Assembly: GCA_038216175.1 (NCBI GenBank)
Contig: JBBQQG010000015.1
Span: 1 to 24,289, forward strand
Direction of reading: 5' to 3'
DNA length: 24,289 nt
DNA from: JBBQQG01 sp038216175
GTDB lineage: Bacteria > Patescibacteriota > Saccharimonadia > Saccharimonadales > OMJO01
The position numbers and the translations under genes are program-made. Positions 1 to 6,820 of this stretch are shown here, in pieces (positions within the stretch are counted from its first letter, which is position 1; each line of letters begins with the position of its first letter). The notes beneath the pieces were generated by a model. It was given only the letters and a program-made list of their open reading frames with translations, was not told the origin of the DNA and made no database searches.

Positions 1-1244
1 GGGCTTTGATTAAGAAGCTCGAAAATACGTTTGCCAGTATTAAGAGCTTTTTTAGCTTCAAGTGCTAGTTCTGAGCCAAAATGAGAAAATTCTTCTGCTT
101 GTCGGTAATCAGCTAATATTTTCAGAGTCTGAGCGGCTAGATTCTGCTGGCGCTTGTTATGTCCGACACCTCCGACACGGGTAACAGACAGTCCCATGCT
201 AATGGCTGGCCTGATACCGTTTCTAAATATATCCATATCGAGTATCCACTGGCCGTCGGTAATCGACATAATATTAGTAGGCAAATAAGCTGTGATATCG
301 CCGCCGGCCGCCAATACTACCGGAACAGACGTTAAATGAGCACTATTACTATCAAGTCTTCCGGCTCTTTCAAGCAGGCTTGAGTGAGCATAAAACATAT
401 CACCTGGGTATGAGTCCCTTCCTGGGCTAATACCAGACATTAAAGCCACTTCACGGTAAGCATGTGCATGCGACGTTAAGTCGTCGTAGATTATTATCGT
501 ATCTTGCCCTAGCGACTGCCACAAATATTCAGCCATAGCGCAGGCAACATAAGGTGTTAAGTAGCTCATAATCAACGATTCAAACATCGTCGACACAACT
601 ACAATAGCTTTCTCCATACCGCCATTTTCCTGAAGCCGATTAAGCAGAGTGTCGATATCGGTACGTCGTTTTGCAATTAATGCATATACGACTATCTGGT
701 CGGTATTTTTTTGATTTATTGTCAGCTGCGTTACAAGCGTACTTTTGCCTGACTTGCTATCACCAATTACTGCTATACGTTGACCTCTTACCAGTGGAAA
801 TAAGGCGTCAATCGCGGTTATTCCGCTCTCAAGCTGGGTATCGAGTAGTTTTCTCTTATAAAGTGGCGGAGCAGTGTTAAAAACCGGCCAGACAGCATCT
901 GCAGCGATAGGACCTTTACCATCAAGCGGTTCTCCAGTTACTGATACCACCCTGCCAATAAAATCTTTGCCAACTTTGCTGACTAACTCCTGATGTTGAA
1001 TTACTGCTACTGTACCTATTGTTAAAATTTCATTGCCGAGATGCAATACAACGACGTGGTCGGCAAAAACCTGATGGACAAAACCTTTACTACCATCTTC
1101 GAACATGACTAGTGCATGTATATTGCACGGTTGCAGTCCTGAAACCTGAAGCAAGAATTTGTCTACAGCAACTACTTCGCCGACCGGCTGGCCGGATTTT
1201 ACTAGTCTTTCGAAGTGCTGCGAAGATGCCGTAACTTCGCTCAC
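1..1244 (-). CDS. atpA: F-type ATPase alpha subunit (partial, C-terminus off window)
   Basis: Alpha subunit of an F1-type rotary ATPase; 414 codons are visible and the C-terminal end lies beyond base 1. The frame starts at a GTG whose GTGA overlaps the TGA stop of the delta-like gene. An in-frame TAG five codons upstream makes this the only sensible start. Visible alpha landmarks are the P-loop at residues 161-169 (GDSKSGKST), the YDDL segment near 253, the PGRDSYPGDMFY segment near 274, ITDGQ near 328, and the arginine-finger motif SVTRVGG with R356. Oddities: the usual GDRQTGKT(A/S) P-loop is altered, and the alpha Gln of the 'GQK' segment is Lys (AKRRT near 191). The delta-binding N-terminal extension is about eight residues shorter than in E. 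coli. Gene order b-delta-alpha fits atpF-atpH-atpA. The family call is certain; whether it works in a proton-coupled synthase is open. Confidence 0.93.
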   Translation of the reverse strand, partial: MSEVTASSQHFERLVKSGQPVGEVVAVDKFLLQVSGLQPCNIHALVMFEDGSKGFVHQVFADHVVVLHLGNEILTIGTVAVIQHQELVSKVGKDFIGRVVSVTGEPLDGKGPIAADAVWPVFNTAPPLYKRKLLDTQLESGITAIDALFPLVRGQRIAVIGDSKSGKSTLVTQLTINQKNTDQIVVYALIAKRRTDIDTLLNRLQENGGMEKAIVVVSTMFESLIMSYLTPYVACAMAEYLWQSLGQDTIIIYDDLTSHAHAYREVALMSGISPGRDSYPGDMFYAHSSLLERAGRLDSNSAHLTSVPVVLAAGGDITAYLPTNIMSITDGQWILDMDIFRNGIRPAISMGLSVTRVGGVGHNKRQQNLAAQTLKILADYRQAEEFSHFGSELALEAKKALNTGKRIFELLNQS

Positions 1245-1735
1245 TGGCTTGTCCCGCTAAGCTTATCTATTAACAGTTCCCGGTTTCTAATAAAATGTTC
1301 GCGCAGACTAAAATCAAAATATTTGTTTGTAGTACGAAGTACGCAACCTGCTCCGATATTAGGTTGTAACCCGGTCTGTAGTAGAACCATCGGATGAATT
1401 TCGCGTCTCAGCCAAATCATTAGTTTTTGTATGAATAGTGGTGATGGATCGGCGCTAAAACTCATATTTAGTACCGGCGCCTTTTCATGGACTACCAACA
1501 TATAGGCCATTAGCCGCTTTCTTTCTGGTTCGATTAATACATTAAGCTTATTTACTTCTATAATTTCATCCATAAGCCGGCTAGTTTTTGGTAATTTAAC
1601 TGGCTGTCCGCCTTCTCGAATAGCTGCTTGAGTTAAGAAATTATCTACTAGTTCAATTTCCCGAAGCAATCTACCGACATCTACACGGCTAACGACCGAA
1701 ATCGGAAGAACTAAAATATCTTGATTAGGCGCCAT
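1241..1735 (-). CDS. atpH: F-type ATPase delta-like subunit
   Basis: Peripheral-stalk delta subunit (OSCP-like), joining the stalk to the top of the alpha/beta hexamer. I chose the ATG at 1735 (164 residues). It overlaps the end of the b-like gene by 11 bases, and the longer frame up to 1804 would run deep into that gene. The N-terminal half is probably helical. The C-terminal part, about residues 115-160, carries the clearest family signal: a run reading IGAGCVLRT, then a short FDFSLRE segment, resembling the delta 'IGG-hydrophobic-D-S-(V/L)-R' end. Its TGA stop is shared with the GTGA start of alpha, so translation is probably coupled. Similarity is weak outside the C-terminus, so position in the operon is an important part of the evidence. 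Confidence 0.75.
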   Translation of the reverse strand: MAPNQDILVLPISVVSRVDVGRLLREIELVDNFLTQAAIREGGQPVKLPKTSRLMDEIIEVNKLNVLIEPERKRLMAYMLVVHEKAPVLNMSFSADPSPLFIQKLMIWLRREIHPMVLLQTGLQPNIGAGCVLRTTNKYFDFSLREHFIRNRELLIDKLSGTSQ

Positions 1736-2339
1736 TTGAAATATCCTGAATAATTGCCGCTTTGTTGGCTTCCATATCGGTAAGTATGTATTCGAGCTGA
1801 TCATTTAGATCTATCTGATCGCCGATTGCAGCCAGAACATAGTGATTGACGATATCGGCCATATCTTCTTGGAACCGCTTAATAAGCCGGGCCTTTTCCT
1901 GGGTAACTTCCTGTAGTAACTGCTGACTCATCATTTGTCTTTGCTGTTCGATCACTTGTTGAGTCTTAGTTATCGATTCGACTGCCATTTTCTTTGCGTC
2001 GCCGATAGATTCCTCATATTTAGTAAATTCTTCCTGCAGTTTTTTGGTAATTTCTGCTTTCATATATTCGTTTAACTGCGAAGTTGTTAAGCGCAGATCC
2101 TGTTGTAGAAACATAGCGTTCTCACCAATAATCTTCTCAAAGTGGAGTCGGCCGCGATTACGAAGCTCTTCACGAAACTCATCGTTGAATATATGCTCAA
2201 CATCAAGCTCAGCCTTTTGAGTTAGATCAATTTCGTCTTTTTTCTTTTCTTTTCCACCAGACGTTAGCGCTAGCCATATAAAAGCAGAGGTACAGGCGGC
2301 CAGACTGCCGACGATAAGTATTAGTTCTGCGATGTTCAC
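1725..2339 (-). CDS. atpF: F-type ATPase b-like stalk protein
   Basis: Probable peripheral-stalk (b-type) subunit, 204 residues. It has one N-terminal membrane segment at about residues 4-26, a basic GGKEKKK stretch, and then a long charged, Gln- and Glu-rich helix that is likely a coiled coil to about residue 170. This is the architecture of b subunits. The start is GTG with a strong purine-rich GGGGGCGGG run about ten bases upstream. It lies 30 bases after the c-like gene and overlaps the delta-like gene, exactly where atpF belongs. The sequence next to the membrane segment is not a typical b subunit: about 40 residues with DVEHIFNDEFREELRNRGR precede the heptad-rich part. The call rests on architecture and position, not on clear sequence identity. 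Confidence 0.65.
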   Translation of the reverse strand: MNIAELILIVGSLAACTSAFIWLALTSGGKEKKKDEIDLTQKAELDVEHIFNDEFREELRNRGRLHFEKIIGENAMFLQQDLRLTTSQLNEYMKAEITKKLQEEFTKYEESIGDAKKMAVESITKTQQVIEQQRQMMSQQLLQEVTQEKARLIKRFQEDMADIVNHYVLAAIGDQIDLNDQLEYILTDMEANKAAIIQDISNGA

Positions 2340-2369
2340 ACTAAGTTCCCGCCCCCATTAACATAAACG

Positions 2370-3218
2370 CTATAGCTTTAGTAGTAAATATACCCCAAAT
2401 AGGCCGGTTATGAAAATAATTATTCCTGCCAGTATTGCCTGCATCATACTTCGGACTATCGCTTTTTTAGACAGTGGATTTCGGCCGATAGATATTAGGC
2501 CGTTTCTAATCCCCCCATAAAGCAAAATAGCAGCTGCAATCGTAGAAATCACAAATACAATAACGCTAATATATATCCGACGGGCACTAACTTCTTTGCC
2601 AGCTATTGCTTGAGAAGCCTTTTTTAAAAAGCTTGGAAGATTAGGCTCATTGGCTTTTTGAAGAGGATTGTGACCGACGCTAATATCAACCTGTATGCGA
2701 GTTATATTTACGGTTACAGATTTACCGTTCGCCGATTTAATATCGCTGGTACTTAAAACATTTGACTTGCCATCAAAAGTTGAAAGTGCTTTTCCCAGTA
2801 CAAAAGAATCGGTGCTGCCTGCCTTCATTCCAATACCACTTAGAGCTGAGATAGTAATATAGTCGCCGGCACCGATAGGTCCGGCCTGATTACTGACAAG
2901 TACGTCATAGTGACCTACTATTGCAACGTAGGTTTTATTTCCTTCCGAAGAAAGCGCGACTGGAGCATCGTTTACATTCACTACGACACCGTGCATCTGG
3001 CTTGTAGTATTTATTGACGTCGCTTCTACTTTTGTTGTATCGGATTTTTTAAGTTGAACTATCATGCCTCTTTGAAGTTGTTGATCGGAACCATAAGCTT
3101 CTGTTACAGTTTGAGCTCTAAGAGGATGGGAAGTACTAATTAAGACCAAAAATACTAGTCCGCCGAAAGCCAGTAATCGAGGTATAGAAAAATAATGTCT
3201 AATTTTTGTCTTTATCAT
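2370..3218 (-). CDS. Exported protein with C-terminal ATPase c-subunit-like hairpin lacking the ion-binding acid
   Basis: A 282-residue membrane protein in the atpE position of the cluster. Residues 13-35 form a signal peptide or first membrane segment with possible cleavage after LRA. Residues 36-210 are Gly, Ser and Val rich, probably beta structure, and exported. Residues 214-236 and 256-280 are two membrane helices joined by IGRNPLSKK (GRNP at 245-248). This hairpin resembles an F-type c subunit: the R(N/Q)P loop, and the same 24-residue spacing from the loop Pro to a Gly-Leu pair. The position 18 residues after that Pro, where E. coli c has Asp61, is Ile266, and the second helix has no acid at all. 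Predicted topology (N-terminus out, loop in, C-terminus out) matches c. It could form a ring that does not carry ions; an unrelated two-helix protein remains possible. The domain is unrecognised. Confidence 0.7.
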   Translation of the reverse strand: MIKTKIRHYFSIPRLLAFGGLVFLVLISTSHPLRAQTVTEAYGSDQQLQRGMIVQLKKSDTTKVEATSINTTSQMHGVVVNVNDAPVALSSEGNKTYVAIVGHYDVLVSNQAGPIGAGDYITISALSGIGMKAGSTDSFVLGKALSTFDGKSNVLSTSDIKSANGKSVTVNITRIQVDISVGHNPLQKANEPNLPSFLKKASQAIAGKEVSARRIYISVIVFVISTIAAAILLYGGIRNGLISIGRNPLSKKAIVRSMMQAILAGIIIFITGLFGVYLLLKL

Positions 3219-3243
3219 AATTTTATTACTTGAACTAACTTAA

Positions 3244-3271
3244 AGTATAACGCTTTTGGCTATGGCTGCAA
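3244..3271 (-). promoter_or_regulatory. Candidate promoter of the ATPase-like cluster
   Basis: On the minus strand TTGCAG (3271-3266) and TATACT (3249-3244) are 16 bases apart. The -35 lies in the last codons of the cysteine desulfurase and the -10 in the 41-base gap. The predicted start of transcription is about 20 bases before the c-like gene, which would let the ATPase cluster be read separately from nifS. The -10 is good and the -35 is weak. Confidence 0.45.
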
Positions 3272-4408
3272 CTTTATGCTACGGCTGATTGCATTTACCA
3301 CTAATTTAATATCGGCTTGAGAAGTAAAATGTCCGAATGTAAATCTCAGACTCGATCTTATTTCTTTTTGATTAAGCCCAATCGCTTCCAAAACATGCGA
3401 CGGTTCATCGCTACTTGCACTGCAAGCTGAACCGACAGCGCACTTAACACCGAGTTCGTCTAGCTGCATCATCAGTCGTTCGCCGTCCTGACCGTCAATT
3501 CGAATATGAACATTACTGGTTAAACGGTTTTTTATCGATCCATTAATCAATGCTTCTGGCACTTTTTTAGTTAAGTAGTCGAAGAAATACTTCTGCAAGT
3601 TATACAAATTTATTATTTCTTGTTTTCTACGACTTTGTACCAGATCAAGAGCTTTTGCCAAGCCGATTATGCCTGATACATTTTCAGTTCCACTTCGGTG
3701 TCCTTTTTCCTGACCTCCACCTTCTATAATGGCCATAATATCAACACCAGATTTCAGATATAAAAGTCCACTTTGTTTGGGGCCGTATATTTTTCCGGCG
3801 TTTAAGCTCAGCAGATCAATGCCAAGACGGCTGACATGCAAATCAAGCGTACTGGCTGCCTGGCAGGCATCGGTATGAAGATATAACGGATTTACATTGT
3901 TTTTTGCTTTTCTATCATTTTTTATTTGATTAATAAGATCGGCAATTTTAGATATCGGCTCAATTGTGCCGATTTCATTATTTGCTAACATCACGCTAAT
4001 AAGTACGGTATTGTCATCGATTAGATTCGCTAGATCTTCGAGATTTACTATTCCGCTAGAATATACCGATGCAACTTTGCAGTTATATTTTTGAGCCGGT
4101 TTAATTACCGATTCATGCTCAACTGCGCTAATAATAATATTCCCATCAGGAAACTGATTCATTATGCCTTGGACTGCCAAATTGTTGGCTTCAGTTCCAC
4201 CAGCGGTAAATATTATTTCACTCGGTTTGCAGCCTAACCAATATGATATATTCGTCCTGGCTTCTTCAATATCTTTAGATACTTGTCTGGCTGCCAGATA
4301 GACGGCTGACGGATTATAAAAATTTACCGTCAAATATGGCTGCATAGCTCTAACAACAACCGGATCAACCGGTGTAGCCGCAGCATTGTCCATATAGATA
4401 GATTTCAT
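3260..4408 (-). CDS. iscS: Cysteine desulfurase (NifS/IscS family)
   Basis: PLP enzyme, 382 residues (normal length), that takes sulfur from cysteine for Fe-S clusters or tRNA thiolation. The N-terminus YMDNAAATP is typical. H98 is the cofactor-stacking His, D180 lies in HTDACQA, K206 is the PLP lysine in NAGKIYGPK, and C329 in the loop GSACSASSDEPSHVL is the persulfide cysteine. The residue before the PLP lysine is Gly where E. coli IscS has His. The chain closes with a family-typical SLRFTFGHFTS segment. It follows the 123-residue protein by 29 bases and seems to be last in the tatD operon. No scaffold (iscU/sufU) or mnmA gene is in view, so the sulfur acceptor cannot be told. IscS against NifS naming is arbitrary here. 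Confidence 0.93.
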   Translation of the reverse strand: MKSIYMDNAAATPVDPVVVRAMQPYLTVNFYNPSAVYLAARQVSKDIEEARTNISYWLGCKPSEIIFTAGGTEANNLAVQGIMNQFPDGNIIISAVEHESVIKPAQKYNCKVASVYSSGIVNLEDLANLIDDNTVLISVMLANNEIGTIEPISKIADLINQIKNDRKAKNNVNPLYLHTDACQAASTLDLHVSRLGIDLLSLNAGKIYGPKQSGLLYLKSGVDIMAIIEGGGQEKGHRSGTENVSGIIGLAKALDLVQSRRKQEIINLYNLQKYFFDYLTKKVPEALINGSIKNRLTSNVHIRIDGQDGERLMMQLDELGVKCAVGSACSASSDEPSHVLEAIGLNQKEIRSSLRFTFGHFTSQADIKLVVNAISRSIKLQP

Positions 4409-4437
4409 ATACTAAGACTATCTTAAATTTATGCCGA

Positions 4438-4809
4438 CTAAGCTACAAAACTATAAAGCTCATTATTAACGCGCTTTTCATATACGTTAATTGCGTCGTA
4501 TAACCTGATTGCTTCGTTTCGGCTGACAGGAGCGTACGGATAACCTTCCTGAGCCTTTAAGATTCCGCTAGGGCGAATATCGTATCGAGTAGTTTTAGCC
4601 TGGTGATGACCAGTCTGATCTGTCCATTCCTCGTGCCATATCCAGGTATGCTCGTCCATGCAGAAAAACTCTCTGCGGTTTCCCTGTTCAACCGGGCCAA
4701 ATATTTGTCCACCAATTTTAGCTTCGCGTCTAATTAAATTTCTATATAATTCAGCTCTACGCTCAGTCTGTTTTTGGTTAACTAAACTATTTAATAATTT
4801 CTTGATCAT
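4438..4809 (-). CDS. Unrecognised protein, 123 residues
   Basis: Not recognised. It is a soluble protein with no signal peptide or membrane segment. The N-terminal 35 residues are basic and probably helical. The middle, about residues 45-85, is rich in aromatic residues and His (a CMDEHTWIWHEEWTDQTGHH run) and probably beta. The C-terminus is helical again. It starts nine bases after the preceding 119-residue gene and precedes the cysteine desulfurase, so it is very likely co-transcribed with tatD and nifS. The single cysteine and closely spaced His residues might bind a metal, but there is no complete motif. Operon position and normal codon use make it a real gene; its function is unknown. 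Confidence 0.75.
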   Translation of the reverse strand: MIKKLLNSLVNQKQTERRAELYRNLIRREAKIGGQIFGPVEQGNRREFFCMDEHTWIWHEEWTDQTGHHQAKTTRYDIRPSGILKAQEGYPYAPVSRNEAIRLYDAINVYEKRVNNELYSFVA

Positions 4810-4818
4810 AATACTTTC

Positions 4819-5178
4819 CTAAGTAGCTCGATTCACGGCTTCTCGGGCATTTTTCAGATTATTCAAATTACCTTCATCTACTTCAATAGTTTGACTTGAA
4901 TCAGTGTCACTTATTGGTACATTAGTTTGACCGGTGATGGACAGTACATTATTGGGAAATACCACGTCATTTCTCGGTTTTTCTTCTACTATTTGGCTAG
5001 TTGCAAGATCGACAACGCCGTTAACATCGTACTGGTATACATCACCCATTAGTTTACCGACAAATATTCGACTACTTTCAATCAATCGTTTGCGGGTATT
5101 AACAAGTTCAATAACCGGAGCTGCATCTGGACGTCGCTCCGAAGAATTATGTTCGTTTACTTGAAATGGATTATTCAT
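4819..5178 (-). CDS. Unrecognised protein, 119 residues
   Basis: Not recognised. It is soluble, acidic overall, and rich in Asn, Asp and Val. The first 20 residues look disordered. Residues 20-65 hold alternating hydrophobic positions (VIELVNTRKRLIESSRIFVG, then VYQYDVNGVVDLAT), suggesting a small alpha/beta unit. The tail is polar and ends in a short helix. It lies nine bases after tatD and nine bases before the 123-residue gene, a spacing typical of tightly coupled genes, and the two proteins may act together. A plus-strand frame over the same bases looks like a shadow because it lacks context. No catalytic motif is visible. Confidence 0.72.
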   Translation of the reverse strand: MNNPFQVNEHNSSERRPDAAPVIELVNTRKRLIESSRIFVGKLMGDVYQYDVNGVVDLATSQIVEEKPRNDVVFPNNVLSITGQTNVPISDTDSSQTIEVDEGNLNNLKNAREAVNRAT

Positions 5179-5187
5179 AATATTTAC

Positions 5188-5955
5188 TCAAAGATTAAAA
5201 AGTGATCGGGCGTTTGCAGTAGTTGTTCTAGATAATTCATCCAGTGATTCGCCGCGTAACTCCGCCAAAAAACTTGCTGTTACTCTCACATGTTTTGGCT
5301 GACAGATTGTACCACGAAATGGCTCAGGGGTCAAGTAGGGAGAGTCAGTTTCTAGAAGTAATTTTTGCAACGGTACCGATTTTGCAGCTTCTAACTGATC
5401 TTGATTCTTCGTAAAAGTCATTATACCGTTTAATCCAATGTATAAATCGGTATTTAAGATCTGTTTAAGATCTTCAGTGCCAGAGCTGAAACTATGTATC
5501 ACACCTGAAATTCCGCGATAATCTTTTAATACTTCGAAAAAATCTGAAAAAGCATCTCGGACATGGAAAATTAATGGTAATTTAAACTCTAGCGCCAAAT
5601 CCAGCTGAAATTTTAACAACTTTATCTGATCTATTTTAGGCGAGTGCAAATAATGATAGTCGAGCCCAGTTTCGCCGATGGCAACTACTTTTGGTTGACC
5701 GGCAAGACCGCGAAATTGCTGAAGTGCATTATGATCATAGATATAACGACTTGCTTGATGTGGATGGAGTCCGATTGAAGACCATATATTGTCACGGTTT
5801 TGGGCAAACTCAACAGCTGATTTAGAATCATCAAGTGTACATCCTACTACTATCAACCTGCTGACACCGTCTTTTTTAGCTTCTTTTATAACTTCTTCAA
5901 CGTCTAAATCGTAATCAGGAAAATGGATGTGACAATGAGTATCGGTTAAATTCAT
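5188..5955 (-). CDS. tatD: TatD-family metal-dependent DNase
   Basis: Metal-dependent hydrolase of the TatD/YcfH family, 255 residues, the usual length. Metal ligands are visible in order: the HCHIHF pair at residues 7-11, the Glu of the GETGLDYHY segment near 94, a His in FHVRD near 131, a His in VIHSFSS near 154, and the Asp of LLETDSPYL near 204. Members act as 3'-5' exonucleases and some hydrolyse D-aminoacyl-tRNA. In many bacteria tatD sits beside metG and ksgA; here metG is about 1.1 kb away on the same strand, with the Nudix regulator inserted. It heads an operon with two small proteins and the cysteine desulfurase. A TAAAAT box ends nine bases before the ATG, so the transcript may be leaderless. 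Confidence 0.95.
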   Translation of the reverse strand: MNLTDTHCHIHFPDYDLDVEEVIKEAKKDGVSRLIVVGCTLDDSKSAVEFAQNRDNIWSSIGLHPHQASRYIYDHNALQQFRGLAGQPKVVAIGETGLDYHYLHSPKIDQIKLLKFQLDLALEFKLPLIFHVRDAFSDFFEVLKDYRGISGVIHSFSSGTEDLKQILNTDLYIGLNGIMTFTKNQDQLEAAKSVPLQKLLLETDSPYLTPEPFRGTICQPKHVRVTASFLAELRGESLDELSRTTTANARSLFNL

Positions 5956-5995
5956 AGCTTTTTTATTTTACACCAGGCTAAGATATTACAATTTA

Positions 5996-6034
5996 GGTCA
6001 TATTATTGCGGTCATAATATAGTTAGCGTACAAT
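5996..6034 (+). promoter_or_regulatory. nrtR-like gene promoter with overlapping inverted/direct repeat
   Basis: TTGCGG (6006-6011) and TACAAT (6029-6034) are 17 bases apart, and the ATG follows 11 bases after the -10, with no ribosome binding site. ATATTAT (6000-6006) and ATAATAT (6014-6020) form a perfect 7-base inverted repeat across the -35. GGTCATATTAT and GGTCATAATAT (5996-6006, 6010-6020) also form a near-perfect direct repeat with a 14-base period. This suits an autoregulatory site. Confidence 0.55.
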
Positions 6035-6045
6035 ATACATTAAAT

Positions 6046-6723
6046 ATGTCTATAGAAGGTGTAACTACCCCCGAGGTCTATGTTGACGGTGTCATTTTCC
6101 AGTTATTGGATGATTCACTGACCGTATTATTAACACAGCGCGAACTGGATCCGTTTAAAGGAAGCTGGGCACTACCTGGTGGAATCAACCCAATCGAAGA
6201 AACGACGACTGTCGCACTTGAAAGATATTTAATAGAAAAAACGAGCGTAAAAATTAGGCAACTTGGCTTTATCGAACAGCTATATTCATTTGATACTGTT
6301 GTCGGTAATCCGCGAGGACCGGCCGTGTCGGTAGTATATATGGGACTAGGTAAGAATATAGTGCCTAGATCAACTAAATTTAGCCGTAACTCGCAGTTCT
6401 TCCTAGTTAGCCAGTTGCCAGATCTAGCCTTTGACCACAATATGATTATCGAATACGCGCACCAACGGCTTAAATCCAAACTTTATTACACCAACGCCGT
6501 GTTCGCTCTGCTACCTAAATTATTCACACTATCTCAGCTCCAAACTTCTTATGAAGCTGTACTTGAATTAAAGTTAGATAAACGAAATTTTCGTAAAAAA
6601 TTCTTAGGTCTTGGTTTAGTCCAAAAAACCGGCGAGTACTTTATGGAAGGTGCTCATCGACCGGCAAATCTTTATAAGTTTAATACTCAGGTTCTGGAAT
6701 ATTTAACACGAAGTTTTGACTGA
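6046..6723 (+). CDS. nrtR: NrtR-like regulator: degenerate Nudix domain plus winged helix
   Basis: Two-domain protein, 225 residues, on the plus strand against its neighbours. Residues 8-140 are a Nudix domain with WALPGG before the box. The box (46-68) keeps G46, E52, R60 and E64 but has Tyr61, Lys65 and Ser67 where the catalytic consensus has Glu, Glu and Gly, so hydrolysis is unlikely. Residues 145-220 are a winged-helix region ending in HRPANLYKF, the pattern of NrtR regulators, which sense ADP-ribose or related NAD metabolites and repress NAD genes. No NAD biosynthesis gene is in the window. Likely targets are its own promoter and the small-ORF unit downstream, both of which carry palindromes. 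The NrtR family is well supported; effector and targets are inference. Confidence 0.85.
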   Translation: MSIEGVTTPEVYVDGVIFQLLDDSLTVLLTQRELDPFKGSWALPGGINPIEETTTVALERYLIEKTSVKIRQLGFIEQLYSFDTVVGNPRGPAVSVVYMGLGKNIVPRSTKFSRNSQFFLVSQLPDLAFDHNMIIEYAHQRLKSKLYYTNAVFALLPKLFTLSQLQTSYEAVLELKLDKRNFRKKFLGLGLVQKTGEYFMEGAHRPANLYKFNTQVLEYLTRSFD

Positions 6724-6771
6724 CAATTAAATTAATCAATTAACAGAGTTTATACACAGCTTTATTTCATA

Positions 6772-6818
6772 TTAGTGTTGACTTAACACTAAGTAACAAT
6801 AAAATAGTAGTTAGTGTT
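6772..6818 (+). promoter_or_regulatory. Promoter with 21-bp perfect palindrome and an extra half-site
   Basis: TTAGTGTT (6772-6779), five bases, then AACACTAA (6785-6792) form a perfect 21-bp palindrome. It covers the -35 TTGACT (6778-6783), which lies 16 bases before the -10 TAAAAT (6800-6805). A third TTAGTGTT (6811-6818) lies at the expected transcription start. A repressor bound here would block the small-ORF unit. The length and the core GT-N7-AC agree with what I recall of NrtR operators. Confidence 0.65.
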
Positions 6819-6820
6819 AT

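Noticed and set aside
1241..1243. UGA recoded as glycine (code 25)
   Set aside because: The UGA at the end of the delta-like gene and of the helicase sits exactly at start overlaps, and no conserved Gly is encoded by UGA in the recognised genes.
1..1244. Flagellar/type III (FliI) or V/A-type ATPase instead of F-type alpha
   Set aside because: The YDDL, PGRDSYPGD and RPAISMGLSVTRVGG patterns and the b-delta-alpha gene order are those of F-type alpha.
1741..1804. Longer N-terminus for the delta-like gene starting at 1804
   Set aside because: It would overlap the b-like gene by about 80 bases; the ATG at 1735 gives a normal short overlap.
1..3218. N-ATPase (sodium-pumping F-type) operon
   Set aside because: N-ATPase operons begin with atpD-C-Q-R-B-E and have acid-bearing c subunits; the order here is different and the acid is missing.
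3260..4408. Functional link between the cysteine desulfurase and the ATPase-like genes
   Set aside because: A candidate promoter lies between them, and the desulfurase fits better as the last gene of the tatD operon.
6078..6479. 133-residue minus-strand frame inside the Nudix regulator
   Set aside because: It lies wholly antisense to a recognised gene and its translation has no domain pattern; it is a shadow frame.
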